A stretch of DNA of 64,000 bases from contig DUNO01000041.1 of assembly GCA_012839295.1 (NCBI GenBank), positions 84,908 through 148,907 of the forward strand, written 5' to 3'. Under the pieces are notes generated by a model. That model had not been told where the DNA came from. It saw only the letters and a program-made list of their open reading frames with translations, and did not search any database. This document shows positions 28,212 through 37,546 of the stretch, in pieces (position 1 is the stretch's first letter; each line of letters starts with the position of its first letter). Origin of the DNA: Clostridiales bacterium (GTDB lineage: Bacteria > Bacillota > Clostridia > Lachnospirales > Lachnospiraceae). The position numbers were made by a program, and so were the translations under genes.

Positions 28212-28230
28212 GGCGTCCAGCGAGGATAGT

Positions 28231-28352
28231 GTGAAAATAAAGAACAATTTTCACATCCGACATTGAGCGGCTTTACAGCCGAATGATCGTTAGTGTGAAA
28301 TACAGAATATTTCACATCCGACAAGTGGCCTGGCGGTCAAGTGATCGTTAGT
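28231..28352 (+). repeat. Two tandem copies of the two-hairpin GATCGTTAGT element
   Basis: Copy A (28231-28294): stem GTGAAAAT/ATTTTCAC, then ATCCGACA, stem CGGCT/AGCCG with loop TTAC, then AATGATCGTTAGT. Copy B (28295-28352): stem GTGAAATA/TATTTCAC, ATCCGACA, stem TGGCC/GGTCA with loop TGGC, then AGTGATCGTTAGT. The stems differ but pairing is kept. It fills the gap between the DUF2194 gene and pelF. It could be an RNA element or a repeat of mobile origin. Confidence 0.8.
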
Positions 28353-28436
28353 ATGGGGGAGTTTTCAGGCTCCACACGCAACGTTGTACCAGGGAGCAAG
28401 AATTTGCAGGCTTTGAAGAAAGGCTGGGTTATTTCC

Positions 28437-29939
28437 ATGAAAGTTTGTATGATAGCGGAAGGCTGTTATCCCTATGTTGTCGGGGGTGTGTCCAGTTGGA
28501 TACACAGCATCATTAAATTATTTCCTAATATTGAGTTCAGCCTTATCACGGTTGTATCAGACCGGAGTATCCGCGGCAAATTTGCCTATGAGCTGCCCAT
28601 AAACCTGACCCGGATCCATGAGGTTTACCTGCAGGATGTGGATTGGGTAGGACATTATAAAGCAAGGAGAAAGCGGGTGCACCTGAGCAGGAAGGAGGTA
28701 GATGCCCTGCGCAGCCTGATCATCGGTGAAGAGGTGGACTGGATAACGGTGTTTCGGATCTTTCACCGGAAGAATGTCTCCATCAATAATGTCTTAATGA
28801 GCCCGGAGTTCCTGGAGATTACCAAGGAGTACTACTCCCTCCGGTTCTCCGACATTATCTTCTCGGATTTCCTATGGACACTGCGCTCCATCTATCTGCC
28901 CCTGTTCTTCGCGCTAAAATGCAATCCGCCAAAAGCGGATATATACCACTGTGTGTCCACGGGATATGCAGGGATTATAGGCAGCATGGCCCTGTCCATC
29001 TATCCGGATGCCAGGCTGCTGGTCAGTGAGCATGGAATTTATACCCGTGAGCGTGAGGAGGAGATTATCAAGGCAAAATGGGTCCAGGGCATTTACAAGA
29101 CCATATGGATTGAGCAGTTCCGCAAGATGTCTAAGTGCGCCTATTATTTTTCGGATCTGGTAACCTCGCTTTTTGAGCAGGCACAGTCCCTCCAGATAGA
29201 GCTGGGCTGTCCGAAGGAAAAGGCAATTATAACGCCGAACGGGATCAATACGGAGAATTTTGAGAAAATTCCGGGGAAGGAGCCGGAGGATTCCTACATT
29301 AATATAGGTGCTATTGTCCGCGTAACCCCAATCAAGGATGTAAAGACCATGATCAATGCGTTTTACTACGCCCATAAAAAGCAGCCGAGGCTTAAGCTGT
29401 GGATTATGGGGCCGGAGGATGAGGATCCGGAATATGCAGAGGACTGCCGTGAGCTGGTAAGAGCCATGGATGCAAAGAATATAGAGTTCACGGGCAGGAT
29501 CCGAACTACGGATTATATCGGAAAAATGGATGTGATGCTCCTTACCAGCATCAGTGAGGGCCAGCCCCTTACGATCCTGGAGGGTTTTGCGGTAAAAAAG
29601 CCCTGCATAGCTACCAATGTAGGAAACTGCCAGGGTCTGATCCATGGGGAAAATGATTCCTTTGGGGATGCGGGAATTGTTGTGCCGGTTATGAATATCT
29701 CTGAGATTTCCAACGCAATTTTAAAGCTGTCAAATAATCCTGGGCTGGCCAGGCAAATGGGTGAGAACGGCTACCGGCGCCTTATGGCCAAGTATAAAAG
29801 CGTCTATATGGAGGAAAATTATAAGAAAATCTACAAGACCCTGGCAAGAATGAGCGGTATTGCATATACGGAGGAGGCATTCCTTCCTCCGCAGAAGGGT
29901 GGTTCTGTGGAGAAGGAATTCATCAAGACAGAGAGGTGA
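28437..29939 (+). CDS. pelF: PelF-like GT4 glycosyltransferase
   Basis: 500 residues from the ATG at 28437. MKVCMIAEGCYPYVVGGVSSW is the typical PelF start; the frame stays open 32 codons further upstream through the repeat element, but those codons look non-genuine. The C-terminal half is a GT-B domain with the E(x7)E motif as EGQPLTILE. PelF is the cytosolic UDP-sugar-using polymerase of Pel exopolysaccharide. pelG follows after 9 bases. Confidence 0.9.
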   Translation: MKVCMIAEGCYPYVVGGVSSWIHSIIKLFPNIEFSLITVVSDRSIRGKFAYELPINLTRIHEVYLQDVDWVGHYKARRKRVHLSRKEVDALRSLIIGEEVDWITVFRIFHRKNVSINNVLMSPEFLEITKEYYSLRFSDIIFSDFLWTLRSIYLPLFFALKCNPPKADIYHCVSTGYAGIIGSMALSIYPDARLLVSEHGIYTREREEEIIKAKWVQGIYKTIWIEQFRKMSKCAYYFSDLVTSLFEQAQSLQIELGCPKEKAIITPNGINTENFEKIPGKEPEDSYINIGAIVRVTPIKDVKTMINAFYYAHKKQPRLKLWIMGPEDEDPEYAEDCRELVRAMDAKNIEFTGRIRTTDYIGKMDVMLLTSISEGQPLTILEGFAVKKPCIATNVGNCQGLIHGENDSFGDAGIVVPVMNISEISNAILKLSNNPGLARQMGENGYRRLMAKYKSVYMEENYKKIYKTLARMSGIAYTEEAFLPPQKGGSVEKEFIKTER

Positions 29940-29948
29940 GCTTAAAGC

Positions 29949-31391
29949 ATGGCAGGTATCGGTGTCCAGTTAAACAAAATATTTGACAAGCATACGGTGA
30001 CTTCCTCCCTTTACGGGATTGGTTTTAGCTTCGTGAATACAATTGCGCCGATGCTGGTGGTCATAGGATGCCTTTTGGCTATGTATGGGGTATTGGGCTT
30101 TGATGAAGTAGGATATCTGGAAAGGGAGACCTTTTCCAGCAGCATTTTGTATGTTTTTATTTTCTCCCTTTTGACCTCCTCGCCCTTTAATTCGGTGCTT
30201 TCAAAATTCCAGACGGACAGGATTTATGAGCAGCGGTATGAGGATATCAGGCCCTGCATCTATGTGGGAACCCTTACAAACCTGACGGTTTCCTCCCTTC
30301 TTGCAATACCCTTCTATAGCTATGAGGTGGTTGTGGGCAAGGTTCCTGTCTACTATGTGTTTACGACCTATCTGGGCTTTTTGGGGCTGACGCTGACCTT
30401 TTCCACCATGGTGTATAATTCCATCCTGAAGCAGTACAAGAAGATTACGATATATTTTATCTTCTCCATGATCGTCTCCTTTTTATTGTCCATGGTTTTT
30501 TGCTTCCTCTTGGACTTTTCGGTTACCTATAGCATGCTCCTGGCCCTGACAATCGGCTTTCTGCTGATCGCATCCCTGGAGATTGCAAATGTGCTGCAGT
30601 ATTTTACCGCCAACAGCCGCAAATATAGGGATGTGCTGCATTATTACCGTATCTACTGGAAGCTGATTGCTTCTAATTTCTTATATACCCTGGGTCTGTT
30701 CATCCACAACTTTGTATACTGGGCACAGCCCTGGCATCTGGTGGTGCGTGACACCTATGTAAGCAACCAGTCCTATGATATGGCTTCCTGCCTTGCCATG
30801 TTTACCAATATTTCTGCCAGTGTATTGTTTATTTCCAGGGTGGAGATGCATTTCCATGAAAGATACCAGGATTATGTCCAGGCTGTGATCGGCGGTAAGC
30901 TGGACAGCATTGAGAAGACGAAGAAAAGAATGTTTAGCGGGCTCTCCTCCCAGCTGCTTTCCCTGACCCATCTCCAGTTTATTGTTTCCGTGGTAGTCTA
31001 CCTGGTGGCAATTGTAATCCTGCCGATTACGGGATTTTCCGGTATGATTATGGAGATCTATCCGCAGCTGGCGGTTGGGTACTTTTTGTCCTTTCTGATG
31101 TATTCGGAGATGTTGTTTTTGTATTATTTTGATGACTTTACGGGTGCTGCCGTGAATGGTGTGATTTTCGCCGGAGTTTCCTTTGCAGGATCGATTATAG
31201 TATCCAGACTGCCTGCTATATGGTATGGATTGGGGTTTACGGCAGCTGCCTTTTTGGCTTTTACCTTTGCATACTTTAGGCTGCGCTGGATTGAGAAAAA
31301 CCTGGACAGACATGTTTTTTGCAGGGGGGCGGTTTTAAAGCAGGTTAGCGGGGATATGCCGGAGGCTGATGTGTACAATGTATATAAATAA
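29949..31391 (+). CDS. pelG: PelG-like polysaccharide transporter
   Basis: 480 residues with about 12 membrane helices, MOP/MATE-like. It matches the PelG family (IGVQLNKIFDKHTVTSSLYG, FVYWAQPWHLVVRDTYVSNQ). It would move the growing Pel-type polymer across the membrane with PelD, PelE and PelF. GAGAGGTGAGCTTAAAGC precedes the ATG. It is the last clear core pel gene; a large palindromic element follows. Confidence 0.92.
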   Translation: MAGIGVQLNKIFDKHTVTSSLYGIGFSFVNTIAPMLVVIGCLLAMYGVLGFDEVGYLERETFSSSILYVFIFSLLTSSPFNSVLSKFQTDRIYEQRYEDIRPCIYVGTLTNLTVSSLLAIPFYSYEVVVGKVPVYYVFTTYLGFLGLTLTFSTMVYNSILKQYKKITIYFIFSMIVSFLLSMVFCFLLDFSVTYSMLLALTIGFLLIASLEIANVLQYFTANSRKYRDVLHYYRIYWKLIASNFLYTLGLFIHNFVYWAQPWHLVVRDTYVSNQSYDMASCLAMFTNISASVLFISRVEMHFHERYQDYVQAVIGGKLDSIEKTKKRMFSGLSSQLLSLTHLQFIVSVVVYLVAIVILPITGFSGMIMEIYPQLAVGYFLSFLMYSEMLFLYYFDDFTGAAVNGVIFAGVSFAGSIIVSRLPAIWYGLGFTAAAFLAFTFAYFRLRWIEKNLDRHVFCRGAVLKQVSGDMPEADVYNVYK

Positions 31392-31406
31392 GTCGAGGGT
31401 TAGGCT

Positions 31407-31540
31407 GTGAGATGAATCTGAGTGCAGATATATCCACCTGGGCTTGCCTTTAACATCCCATGATTGCCAAGTGCAGGCAATCATGGGATGCCCGGTCTGC
31501 GCCCAGATGGATATATCTGCACTCAGATTCACCGCGTTAG
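31407..31540. repeat. Long palindromic repeat element, copy 1
   Basis: Outer arms 31414-31443 and 31501-31530 pair over 30 bases with one mismatch. Inner arms 31454-31468 and 31476-31490 (CATCCCATGATTGCC) pair perfectly around AAGTGCA. Between them are unpaired 10-base segments. The element ends in GCGTTAGT. A second copy, nearly identical in the core, starts at about 63891. It could be a MITE-like or REP-like element, or a strong bidirectional terminator. Confidence 0.85.
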
Positions 31541-31658
31541 TATTTGGTATAAAGAAGCATTTGTTGGGGGGATTATATAAGTAAGTTTAATGTAAGTGAA
31601 TTTTATATAAGTTAACATAGGAATGGGATTAAGCTCTTGGGAAAAGGAGTGTTGTTGT

Positions 31659-32066
31659 ATGTCGGTTACGCTTCGTGTGTTTATTTGTCTTTCTGGACTG
31701 GTGCTGATTTATATGGCGCGGCGGGCCAGTATTGTCCGTAAGATGACGGAGAGGCAGAGCTTGTTTTGGATTTTGGGCGGGGTTACGATTATTGCATTTG
31801 GGTTGCTGCCGCAGCTGGTTTATTTTATTTCGGACCGGTTTGCAGTTGAATATCCGCCGTCTATTATATTTGCTATTGCGATTATTCTTGCGACCTATGG
31901 GATTTTTGACTGCTATAAGTCGAATGCGGAATTATCTGCCCGGGTGCAGGAGCTTGCCATGCAGGTGTCGCTGTTGAATGAGGAAAACAGTCATCTGGTG
32001 GAGCGGCTGATGGCGCTGGCTCCTGGGGATGAAGGCGGGAAGGACGGGGAGAAATCCGACGGATGA
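31659..32066 (+). CDS. DUF2304 small membrane protein
   Basis: 135 residues from the ATG at 31659 (AAAAGGAGTG upstream); an earlier in-frame ATG has no ribosome site. It has three membrane helices, with the usual family pattern (IYMARRASIVRKMTERQSLFW, then two hydrophobic stretches) and a C-terminal coiled coil. DUF2304 proteins commonly pair with GT2 enzymes resembling dolichol-phosphate mannose synthase; such a GT2 is encoded two genes downstream. Its stop overlaps the next start (ATGA). Confidence 0.85.
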   Translation: MSVTLRVFICLSGLVLIYMARRASIVRKMTERQSLFWILGGVTIIAFGLLPQLVYFISDRFAVEYPPSIIFAIAIILATYGIFDCYKSNAELSARVQELAMQVSLLNEENSHLVERLMALAPGDEGGKDGEKSDG

Positions 32067-33292
32067 AAAAGCTTTTATTTATCATTAATACTATGGGACA
32101 GGCTGGTGCGGAGACGGCTTTGGTCCAGCTGTTAAAGCAGCTGGATGCTATGGGGGAATATGAGCTGTTTTTGTATGCTGTTATTCCTTGTGGGGAGCTG
32201 TTTGGGCGGGTACCTGAAAAGGTGCATATTTTAAACCGGCATGTCAGCAGAAGCGCCCTGCTTTCCAGTGGGGGACGCCTGTGGATTGCAGGGGCCGTGG
32301 CAGCCTCCTTCTTTTATAAGCTGACCGGTTTTAGGCTGCTTGGTTATATGGTGAAAAATCTTAGGGAGCAGAGGGCTTCCCGGGGAAGGCTCCAGTATGA
32401 CAAGCTGCTTTGGAGGCTTCTGGCGGATGGCCGTCCGGATATTGGGGGATACTATGACCTGGCGGTAGCTTATATTGAAGGGGCGGCAGCGTATGTCCTG
32501 GCGGATAAGGTGAGGGCGCACCATAAGGCGGCATTTATCCATATTGATTATAAGGAAGCCGGCTATACGCCCCTGATGGACCAGGATTGTTATAGGGTAG
32601 CGGAAAGGATATTTGTAGTATCCAGGGAAGTGGGCGAAAGGTTTGGAAGCGTTTATCCCCAGTACCGGGACAGGATAAGGCTGTTCCGCAATCTGTTGGA
32701 CAAGGATGGCATCTGCAGGATGGCGGAGGAAGGGGAAGGCTTTACGGATGGCTTCGAGGGGATCCGCCTGCTGACAGTCGGACGCCTGCACTACCAGAAG
32801 GGCTACGATATTGCCATTAAGGCTCTGGCGAGGCTGAGGAGGGATGGCTATCCTGTTCGCTGGTATGTGATTGGCGAAGGAGCGGAAAGAAGAAATCTTG
32901 AGATTCTGATTAAAAAATATGGCGTGGAGGAATACTTTATCCTGATGGGAGCCAAGGACAATCCCTATCCATACATGAAGCAGGCAGATATCTACGTGCA
33001 GGCCACCCGCTTTGAGGGAAAGAGCATAGCGGTGGAGGAGGCGCAGATACTGGGGAAGGTGATTGTCGCATCGGACTGTACCGGTAATACGGAGCAGATC
33101 AGGTCAGGCTATGACGGTATCCTGCTGGCACTGGAGGAAGAGAATTTAGCGCATGGGTTGGAGCGGCTGATTGATGAGCCGGAGCTGCAGAAGGAGTATG
33201 CAAGACATGTGCTGGAGAAGAAAATCGGTTTTTTGGAGGATCTGGACTGCATGCTGGAATTGCTGGACGACGGGAAGGATGGGTTGTTATGA
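32063..33292 (+). CDS. GT4-type glycosyltransferase
   Basis: 409 residues. N-terminal GT-B lobe (NTMGQAGAETALVQLLKQLD) and a C-terminal GT4 lobe with TVGRLHYQKGYDIAIKALARL and the E(x7)E motif EGKSIAVEE. It would add a sugar to a lipid-linked or polymer acceptor at the inner face of the membrane. Donor and acceptor are unknown. It overlaps both neighbouring genes by ATGA, so translation is coupled. Confidence 0.88.
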   Translation: MKKLLFIINTMGQAGAETALVQLLKQLDAMGEYELFLYAVIPCGELFGRVPEKVHILNRHVSRSALLSSGGRLWIAGAVAASFFYKLTGFRLLGYMVKNLREQRASRGRLQYDKLLWRLLADGRPDIGGYYDLAVAYIEGAAAYVLADKVRAHHKAAFIHIDYKEAGYTPLMDQDCYRVAERIFVVSREVGERFGSVYPQYRDRIRLFRNLLDKDGICRMAEEGEGFTDGFEGIRLLTVGRLHYQKGYDIAIKALARLRRDGYPVRWYVIGEGAERRNLEILIKKYGVEEYFILMGAKDNPYPYMKQADIYVQATRFEGKSIAVEEAQILGKVIVASDCTGNTEQIRSGYDGILLALEEENLAHGLERLIDEPELQKEYARHVLEKKIGFLEDLDCMLELLDDGKDGLL

Positions 33293-34062
33293 ATAAAGTG
33301 CTGGTAATAGTTCCTGCATTTAATGAAGAAGAGAATATGGCACCTTTGTTTGACCAGCTTTGTTCGCCCCGGATCAGGAGATTTGCGGATATCCTGGTGG
33401 TGAATGATGCGTCCACGGACCGGACCGGATTTATTGCTAAGAACTATGGTGTATCTGTAGTCACCCATGTCTTTAATCTGGGCTATGGTTCTGCCCTCCA
33501 GGTGGGTTATAAATATGCGGTCCGCCGTGGCTATGACTACGTCATACAGATGGATGCGGACGGGCAGCATAATATATCCAATATAGCCCATATTTATAAA
33601 TGCCTGACAACGCCGGCCGAAGACGGCAGCCTGCCGGACATTGTCATCGGCTCCCGTTTTGTGAAAGGGAGCCATTCCTTTAAAATATCGGGGTTAAAGA
33701 AGGTTTCCCTTGCCATGTTTTCCGGGATTATTAAGAGAGTAACCGGCAAGACAATTACGGATCCTACCTCAGGACTGCAGGGTTTGAATAAAAGAGCATT
33801 TACATATTACTCAAAATATGGAAATTTCGATTATTTCTACCCGGATGCCAACATGATAATCCAGATGCTGCTGTTAGGCTTCCGCGTTGAGGAAACGGCA
33901 TCCGTAATGCACGAACGGACGGCGGGGGTTAGCATGCACACAGGACTGTTCAAGCAGATGGTTTATATGTTAATCATGCCGCTCAGCATCCTGACGGTGA
34001 TAACGCGGGTTAAAAGCGGGCTGCAGAAATCGGATTTACTGCCTCCAAAGAAACATAAATAA
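33289..34062 (+). CDS. GT2 glycosyltransferase, DPM1-like
   Basis: 257 residues of the GT-A fold: VLVIVPAFNEEENM at the N-terminus, VNDASTDRTG, and DXD as QMDADGQHN. The fold and paired DUF2304 resemble polyprenyl-phosphate sugar synthases, which make lipid-linked sugars for GT-C enzymes outside the membrane. There is such a GT-C-like gene at 39161. The final codons lie in the first unit of a 29-bp repeat. Confidence 0.88.
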   Translation: MNKVLVIVPAFNEEENMAPLFDQLCSPRIRRFADILVVNDASTDRTGFIAKNYGVSVVTHVFNLGYGSALQVGYKYAVRRGYDYVIQMDADGQHNISNIAHIYKCLTTPAEDGSLPDIVIGSRFVKGSHSFKISGLKKVSLAMFSGIIKRVTGKTITDPTSGLQGLNKRAFTYYSKYGNFDYFYPDANMIIQMLLLGFRVEETASVMHERTAGVSMHTGLFKQMVYMLIMPLSILTVITRVKSGLQKSDLLPPKKHK

Positions 34063-34133
34063 CCATTCTGTTTCCAAAGAAATAGAAATAGCCATTCTGT
34101 TTCCAAAGAAACATAAATAACCATTCTGTTTCT
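34047..34133 (+). repeat. 29-bp tandem repeat, three copies
   Basis: Units begin at 34047, 34076 and 34105 (AAAGAAACATAAATAACC then ATTCTGTTTCC). The first overlaps the last codons of the GT2 gene, so the copies arose by duplication of a gene end. The third ends just before the next gene. Confidence 0.85.
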
Positions 34134-34161
34134 TGTGAAGCGGTTGAAAGAGGGTTCAGTT

Positions 34162-35526
34162 ATGCCACAAAATAATAGGGTTACTAAAATAAAATGGATG
34201 CCGCTCCCAAGGACAGAAAAAGCGGAGGCACTGAAGAATCCATATTGCGGGCTATACGTCATCTTTCGTTTTTATGCCGGCAGCGACAGGAGGTATCCGA
34301 CCGGGGAAGTGATCGAAAGCATTCTGCCGGATCCGGACCAGCAGCTCTGCCTTATGGAAATAAACCTGCTTCCCTACCGTGAGGAGCCTTTGCCGGAGGG
34401 AGCCTTGCATATTATAAGGCGGGTGATCCGGCATTTCGCATCCCAGGGAAAGCAGCTGATCCTGCGCTTCATGTATGACTGGGAGGGAAAGGGTGTGCTC
34501 AATGAGCCTAAGGATATTGGGATTATTTTAGGCCATATGGGTCAGTTGTCGCCACTGCTTAAGGAGTATACGGAGGCTATCTATATTTTACAGGGGCTTT
34601 TTATCGGCAGCTGGGGAGAGATGCACAGCTCCCGGTATCTTGGCGAGCGCAGCATGGTACGCCTGGCGAAGCAGATATATGGGTGTGCCGGGGAGAAGAC
34701 ACAGATTGCGCTGCGCTGTCCGAGCTTCTGGCGGATGATATTTAAAACCTACCATCCCCTGGATGGGGCCGAGGCCTTTACCGGCATCCAGAAGGCAAGG
34801 TTCGGCCTGTTCAACGATGGAATCATGGCGTCAGAGGCGGATTTTGGCACCTATGGCAGTATCAGTGCCATGGATGCCAAAGCCTACGGCGATAAGTGGC
34901 TTCGGGAGGAGGAGCTGGAATTCCAGAATAAATTATGCAGGTATGTTTCCAATGGCGGAGAGGTGATTCATGAATGCCCTTACAATGATGCGGAGCAGGC
35001 AATAGAAACCTTAAGGAGGATGAGGGTATCCTACCTGCACGCAGAATATGACGAGGGGGTGCTTAGCAAATGGAAGGCTGCCAGGCTTGGCTCCCCATAT
35101 GCCCCATGGAAGGACAGAACTGCCTTTGAATATATTGAGGCACATCTGGGATACCGTTTTACCCTGGGGGAAGCCAGTCTGTCGCCGGCTCCCGGTAAGG
35201 GCAGTCTAAGGGCGGCGGTGAAGATTACGAACAAGGGCTTTGCACCCTGCTACCATAAATTTGAGATTAAATTTATAGTCCGTACAGCATCCTTTTCGGA
35301 GGTGCATGAGTATGGGGTTGACACAGATACCCGCAGGTGGATGCCGGAGGAGAGGGTAGAGCTGGAGACGGAGATACCTGTCTCAGGTTGGGGGCAGAAA
35401 AGCTATATCCTGGGCTTTAGCATCTATGATCCGCGGTCCGGACAGCCGATCCGGATTGCGAATACCTTTTCGGCGGCTGACCATATGGGCGTGTATAGCC
35501 TTGGTAATTTTATGCTTGGTACTTAA
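34162..35526 (+). CDS. DUF4832/DUF4874-type protein
   Basis: 454 residues from the ATG at 34162, which has GAGGG seven bases upstream; a GTG at 34135 in the repeat region is less likely. The central part (LQGLFIGSWGEMHSSRYL, LRCPSFWRM, LFNDGIMAS) fits DUF4832, a TIM-barrel-like family of unknown function often found with polysaccharide genes. The C-terminal ~110 residues are a beta-sandwich. No signal peptide is seen. It might process the polymer, but this is inference from context. Confidence 0.7.
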   Translation: MPQNNRVTKIKWMPLPRTEKAEALKNPYCGLYVIFRFYAGSDRRYPTGEVIESILPDPDQQLCLMEINLLPYREEPLPEGALHIIRRVIRHFASQGKQLILRFMYDWEGKGVLNEPKDIGIILGHMGQLSPLLKEYTEAIYILQGLFIGSWGEMHSSRYLGERSMVRLAKQIYGCAGEKTQIALRCPSFWRMIFKTYHPLDGAEAFTGIQKARFGLFNDGIMASEADFGTYGSISAMDAKAYGDKWLREEELEFQNKLCRYVSNGGEVIHECPYNDAEQAIETLRRMRVSYLHAEYDEGVLSKWKAARLGSPYAPWKDRTAFEYIEAHLGYRFTLGEASLSPAPGKGSLRAAVKITNKGFAPCYHKFEIKFIVRTASFSEVHEYGVDTDTRRWMPEERVELETEIPVSGWGQKSYILGFSIYDPRSGQPIRIANTFSAADHMGVYSLGNFMLGT

Positions 35527-35563
35527 CAGGCTTAGCAGAAGCTGGCAAAGCGGAGGAATGATG

Positions 35564-37528
35564 ATGGGAAATTCATTGCTAAGTGTGGTCTTGATTGCAA
35601 GGAGGAATACCTCCCTGAGTATTTTGCGCGCATTAAACAGCATACTTAATCAGATATATTCCCCTATTAAGATAGAGGTTGTGGATGCCAATGAGCCAAA
35701 CAGCATGTATAGCCTTGGCCTGCAGGAGGATCTGGCGGCCTATCCGGGAGTGGACTACCTCCAAATGGATCCTCTGCTCTCCATAGCCGAGATCCGCAAC
35801 TATATGCTTCGCCATACGGATGGGGAGTATATTGCATTCTTAAGCAGCAATGATGTATGGGAGCGGAGCATGGCGCTCCTGCAGCTGGAGCAGCTTAAAG
35901 GGGAGCCGGAGGCGGCTGCAGCCTTTTGTAACGGTGTAATAGTTGATAGAAGAAAATCCCATGTGGTAGTGGAGCCGCTGGCGGAGCATCTGACCCTGGA
36001 GTCTTCAAAGTGGCTTTTGGATAACCCGGCGAAAATGTCTGCGCAGGTCATCTACCGGGCGGAGGCACTTAAGTCAGCAGGTGGCTTTGACGGGCGGTTT
36101 GAAAACTTTTGTGACGGGGATATGCTGGTCAGGCTCAGCAAGGGACATAAAATCCTGGCACTGCCCCTTTCCCTGTGTGAATGCACGGTTACGCCGGATC
36201 ATGAGGATTATGATTTAAATAACTTCAGGGATGGACAGAAGATCCTTTATAAATATATGGACTTCTTTTTACTGGATAAGCGTATGACACAGAGGTTTTA
36301 TGGGAAGATGCTGTATCTGGCAAAAATCAATTATCTGTGGCTGAATTATTTTGCCTATGCCATCCTTTATTTTATGAAGGCTCCGGGGCGTGCTGCCCTG
36401 GGCCTGCTCGGGAAGCTGGCCCGTCTGTTTGGTTATTTGTTAAAATGGATCCGCAGGGAGCTATCTATAGGAAAGGAAGGGATCCGTATGGATATGCTTC
36501 TTATCCGCGGGGGAAGAATTGGGAAGCGAAAGAGCCTGACTGCCATGACCCCGGAAGCGGGGATAGGAAAGGGGGAAAGCAAAAAAGAGACGCCGGTGGT
36601 TTTTTCTTCCGCCCGTTCTTATAATGAGCACAGGTCCCTGGATTTTGTATTTGACCATAAGCTGAAAAGCCTGATTATCCCCGAATATGTCACTGTCATT
36701 AAGAAGTGTATGTTCTATGGCTGTGACCAGCTGGTTTCCATTGAAATACCAAGCACAGTGCTTGAGATCCAGGATCATGCATTCCAGGGATGCAGGAGGC
36801 TGCGGCATATTGTCATCCGGGAGGGAAGCCGTCTGGGGAAGATCGGCGCCTATGCCTTTGCAGGCTGCAGCGCCCTGGAAACACTGATCCTGCCCTCCGG
36901 CATTGTCCAGCTGGGGAAGGGGGCATTTGCCGGGTGCTGTTCCTTAAAGCGGCTGCTCTTTACCTATACCAGCCGGGAGAAGGAGAAGACCGAAAGCATC
37001 CTTCCGACTGCGATTGTGAAGCTTCCGCGCTATGTCTTTGCAGGCTGCATGAATCTTCTAACTGCTGAATTTGGCGCCGGAAGTATGCTGGAAATAGTGG
37101 AAGATGGCGCTTTTATGGGCTGCGTAAGGCTGCAGAGGGTTCTTTTGACAGGAAGGGTAAAAAGCTTGGGAAGCTATGCCTTTGCTTATTGCAGGAAGCT
37201 TGAGACGGCGGTCCTTCCCCAGATTGATGCCTTGGAATATATGGGGAAGGGCGCCTTCCTGCAATGTGAGGCATTGACTTATTTCCAGCTTTCCAATCAG
37301 ATGGAGCGGATCCATATGCGCACCTTCTATGGCTGCTCCAGCTTAAAGCTGATTAAGGTGCCAAAGAAAGTGCTTTCCATCAACCATCAGGCCTTTGCAA
37401 GATGCAGGGCTCTCGAGAAAGCGATCATAATGACGGGAGATATCGCAATTTCGTCCACAGCTTTTGAAAAGCATACGGAGGTTGAAATACAGGAAAATCC
37501 GCCTACAGAGGTGTTTTTTGGACAATAG
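35564..37528 (+). CDS. GT2-like domain fused to BspA-type leucine-rich repeats
   Basis: 654 residues from the third of three adjacent ATGs after GCGGAGGA. Residues 1-270 resemble GT2 (LLSVVLIARRNTSLSILRAL), but the usual acidic metal site reads LSSNDVW, so activity is doubtful. A hydrophobic helix region (about 270-320) follows. From about residue 380 to the end there are at least eight BspA/LRR_5 repeats (e.g. AYAFAGCSALETLILPSG, GAFAGCCSLKRLLF). LRR_5 repeats are usually on cell-surface proteins; having them behind a GT2 domain with no signal peptide is odd. They may hold other assembly proteins together. Confidence 0.82.
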   Translation: MGNSLLSVVLIARRNTSLSILRALNSILNQIYSPIKIEVVDANEPNSMYSLGLQEDLAAYPGVDYLQMDPLLSIAEIRNYMLRHTDGEYIAFLSSNDVWERSMALLQLEQLKGEPEAAAAFCNGVIVDRRKSHVVVEPLAEHLTLESSKWLLDNPAKMSAQVIYRAEALKSAGGFDGRFENFCDGDMLVRLSKGHKILALPLSLCECTVTPDHEDYDLNNFRDGQKILYKYMDFFLLDKRMTQRFYGKMLYLAKINYLWLNYFAYAILYFMKAPGRAALGLLGKLARLFGYLLKWIRRELSIGKEGIRMDMLLIRGGRIGKRKSLTAMTPEAGIGKGESKKETPVVFSSARSYNEHRSLDFVFDHKLKSLIIPEYVTVIKKCMFYGCDQLVSIEIPSTVLEIQDHAFQGCRRLRHIVIREGSRLGKIGAYAFAGCSALETLILPSGIVQLGKGAFAGCCSLKRLLFTYTSREKEKTESILPTAIVKLPRYVFAGCMNLLTAEFGAGSMLEIVEDGAFMGCVRLQRVLLTGRVKSLGSYAFAYCRKLETAVLPQIDALEYMGKGAFLQCEALTYFQLSNQMERIHMRTFYGCSSLKLIKVPKKVLSINHQAFARCRALEKAIIMTGDIAISSTAFEKHTEVEIQENPPTEVFFGQ

Positions 37529-37546
37529 GGACAGACGGTTTGCGGG

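Noticed and set aside
28231..28352. Possible CRISPR or IS ends
   Set aside because: Only two adjacent units, with internal hairpins and no spacer or transposase; better explained as a structured repeat.
28914..29645. Minus-strand ORF of 243 codons opposite pelF
   Set aside because: It is the shadow of the PelF frame, with no ribosome site and no recognisable domain.
30681..31313. Minus-strand ORF of 210 codons opposite pelG
   Set aside because: Shadow of the PelG membrane-protein frame; composition is His/Gln-rich, as expected from antisense of hydrophobic codons.
36337..37068. Extra plus-strand ORFs within the GT2-LRR gene
   Set aside because: They overlap a well-supported frame with clear LRR repeats and have no ribosome sites.
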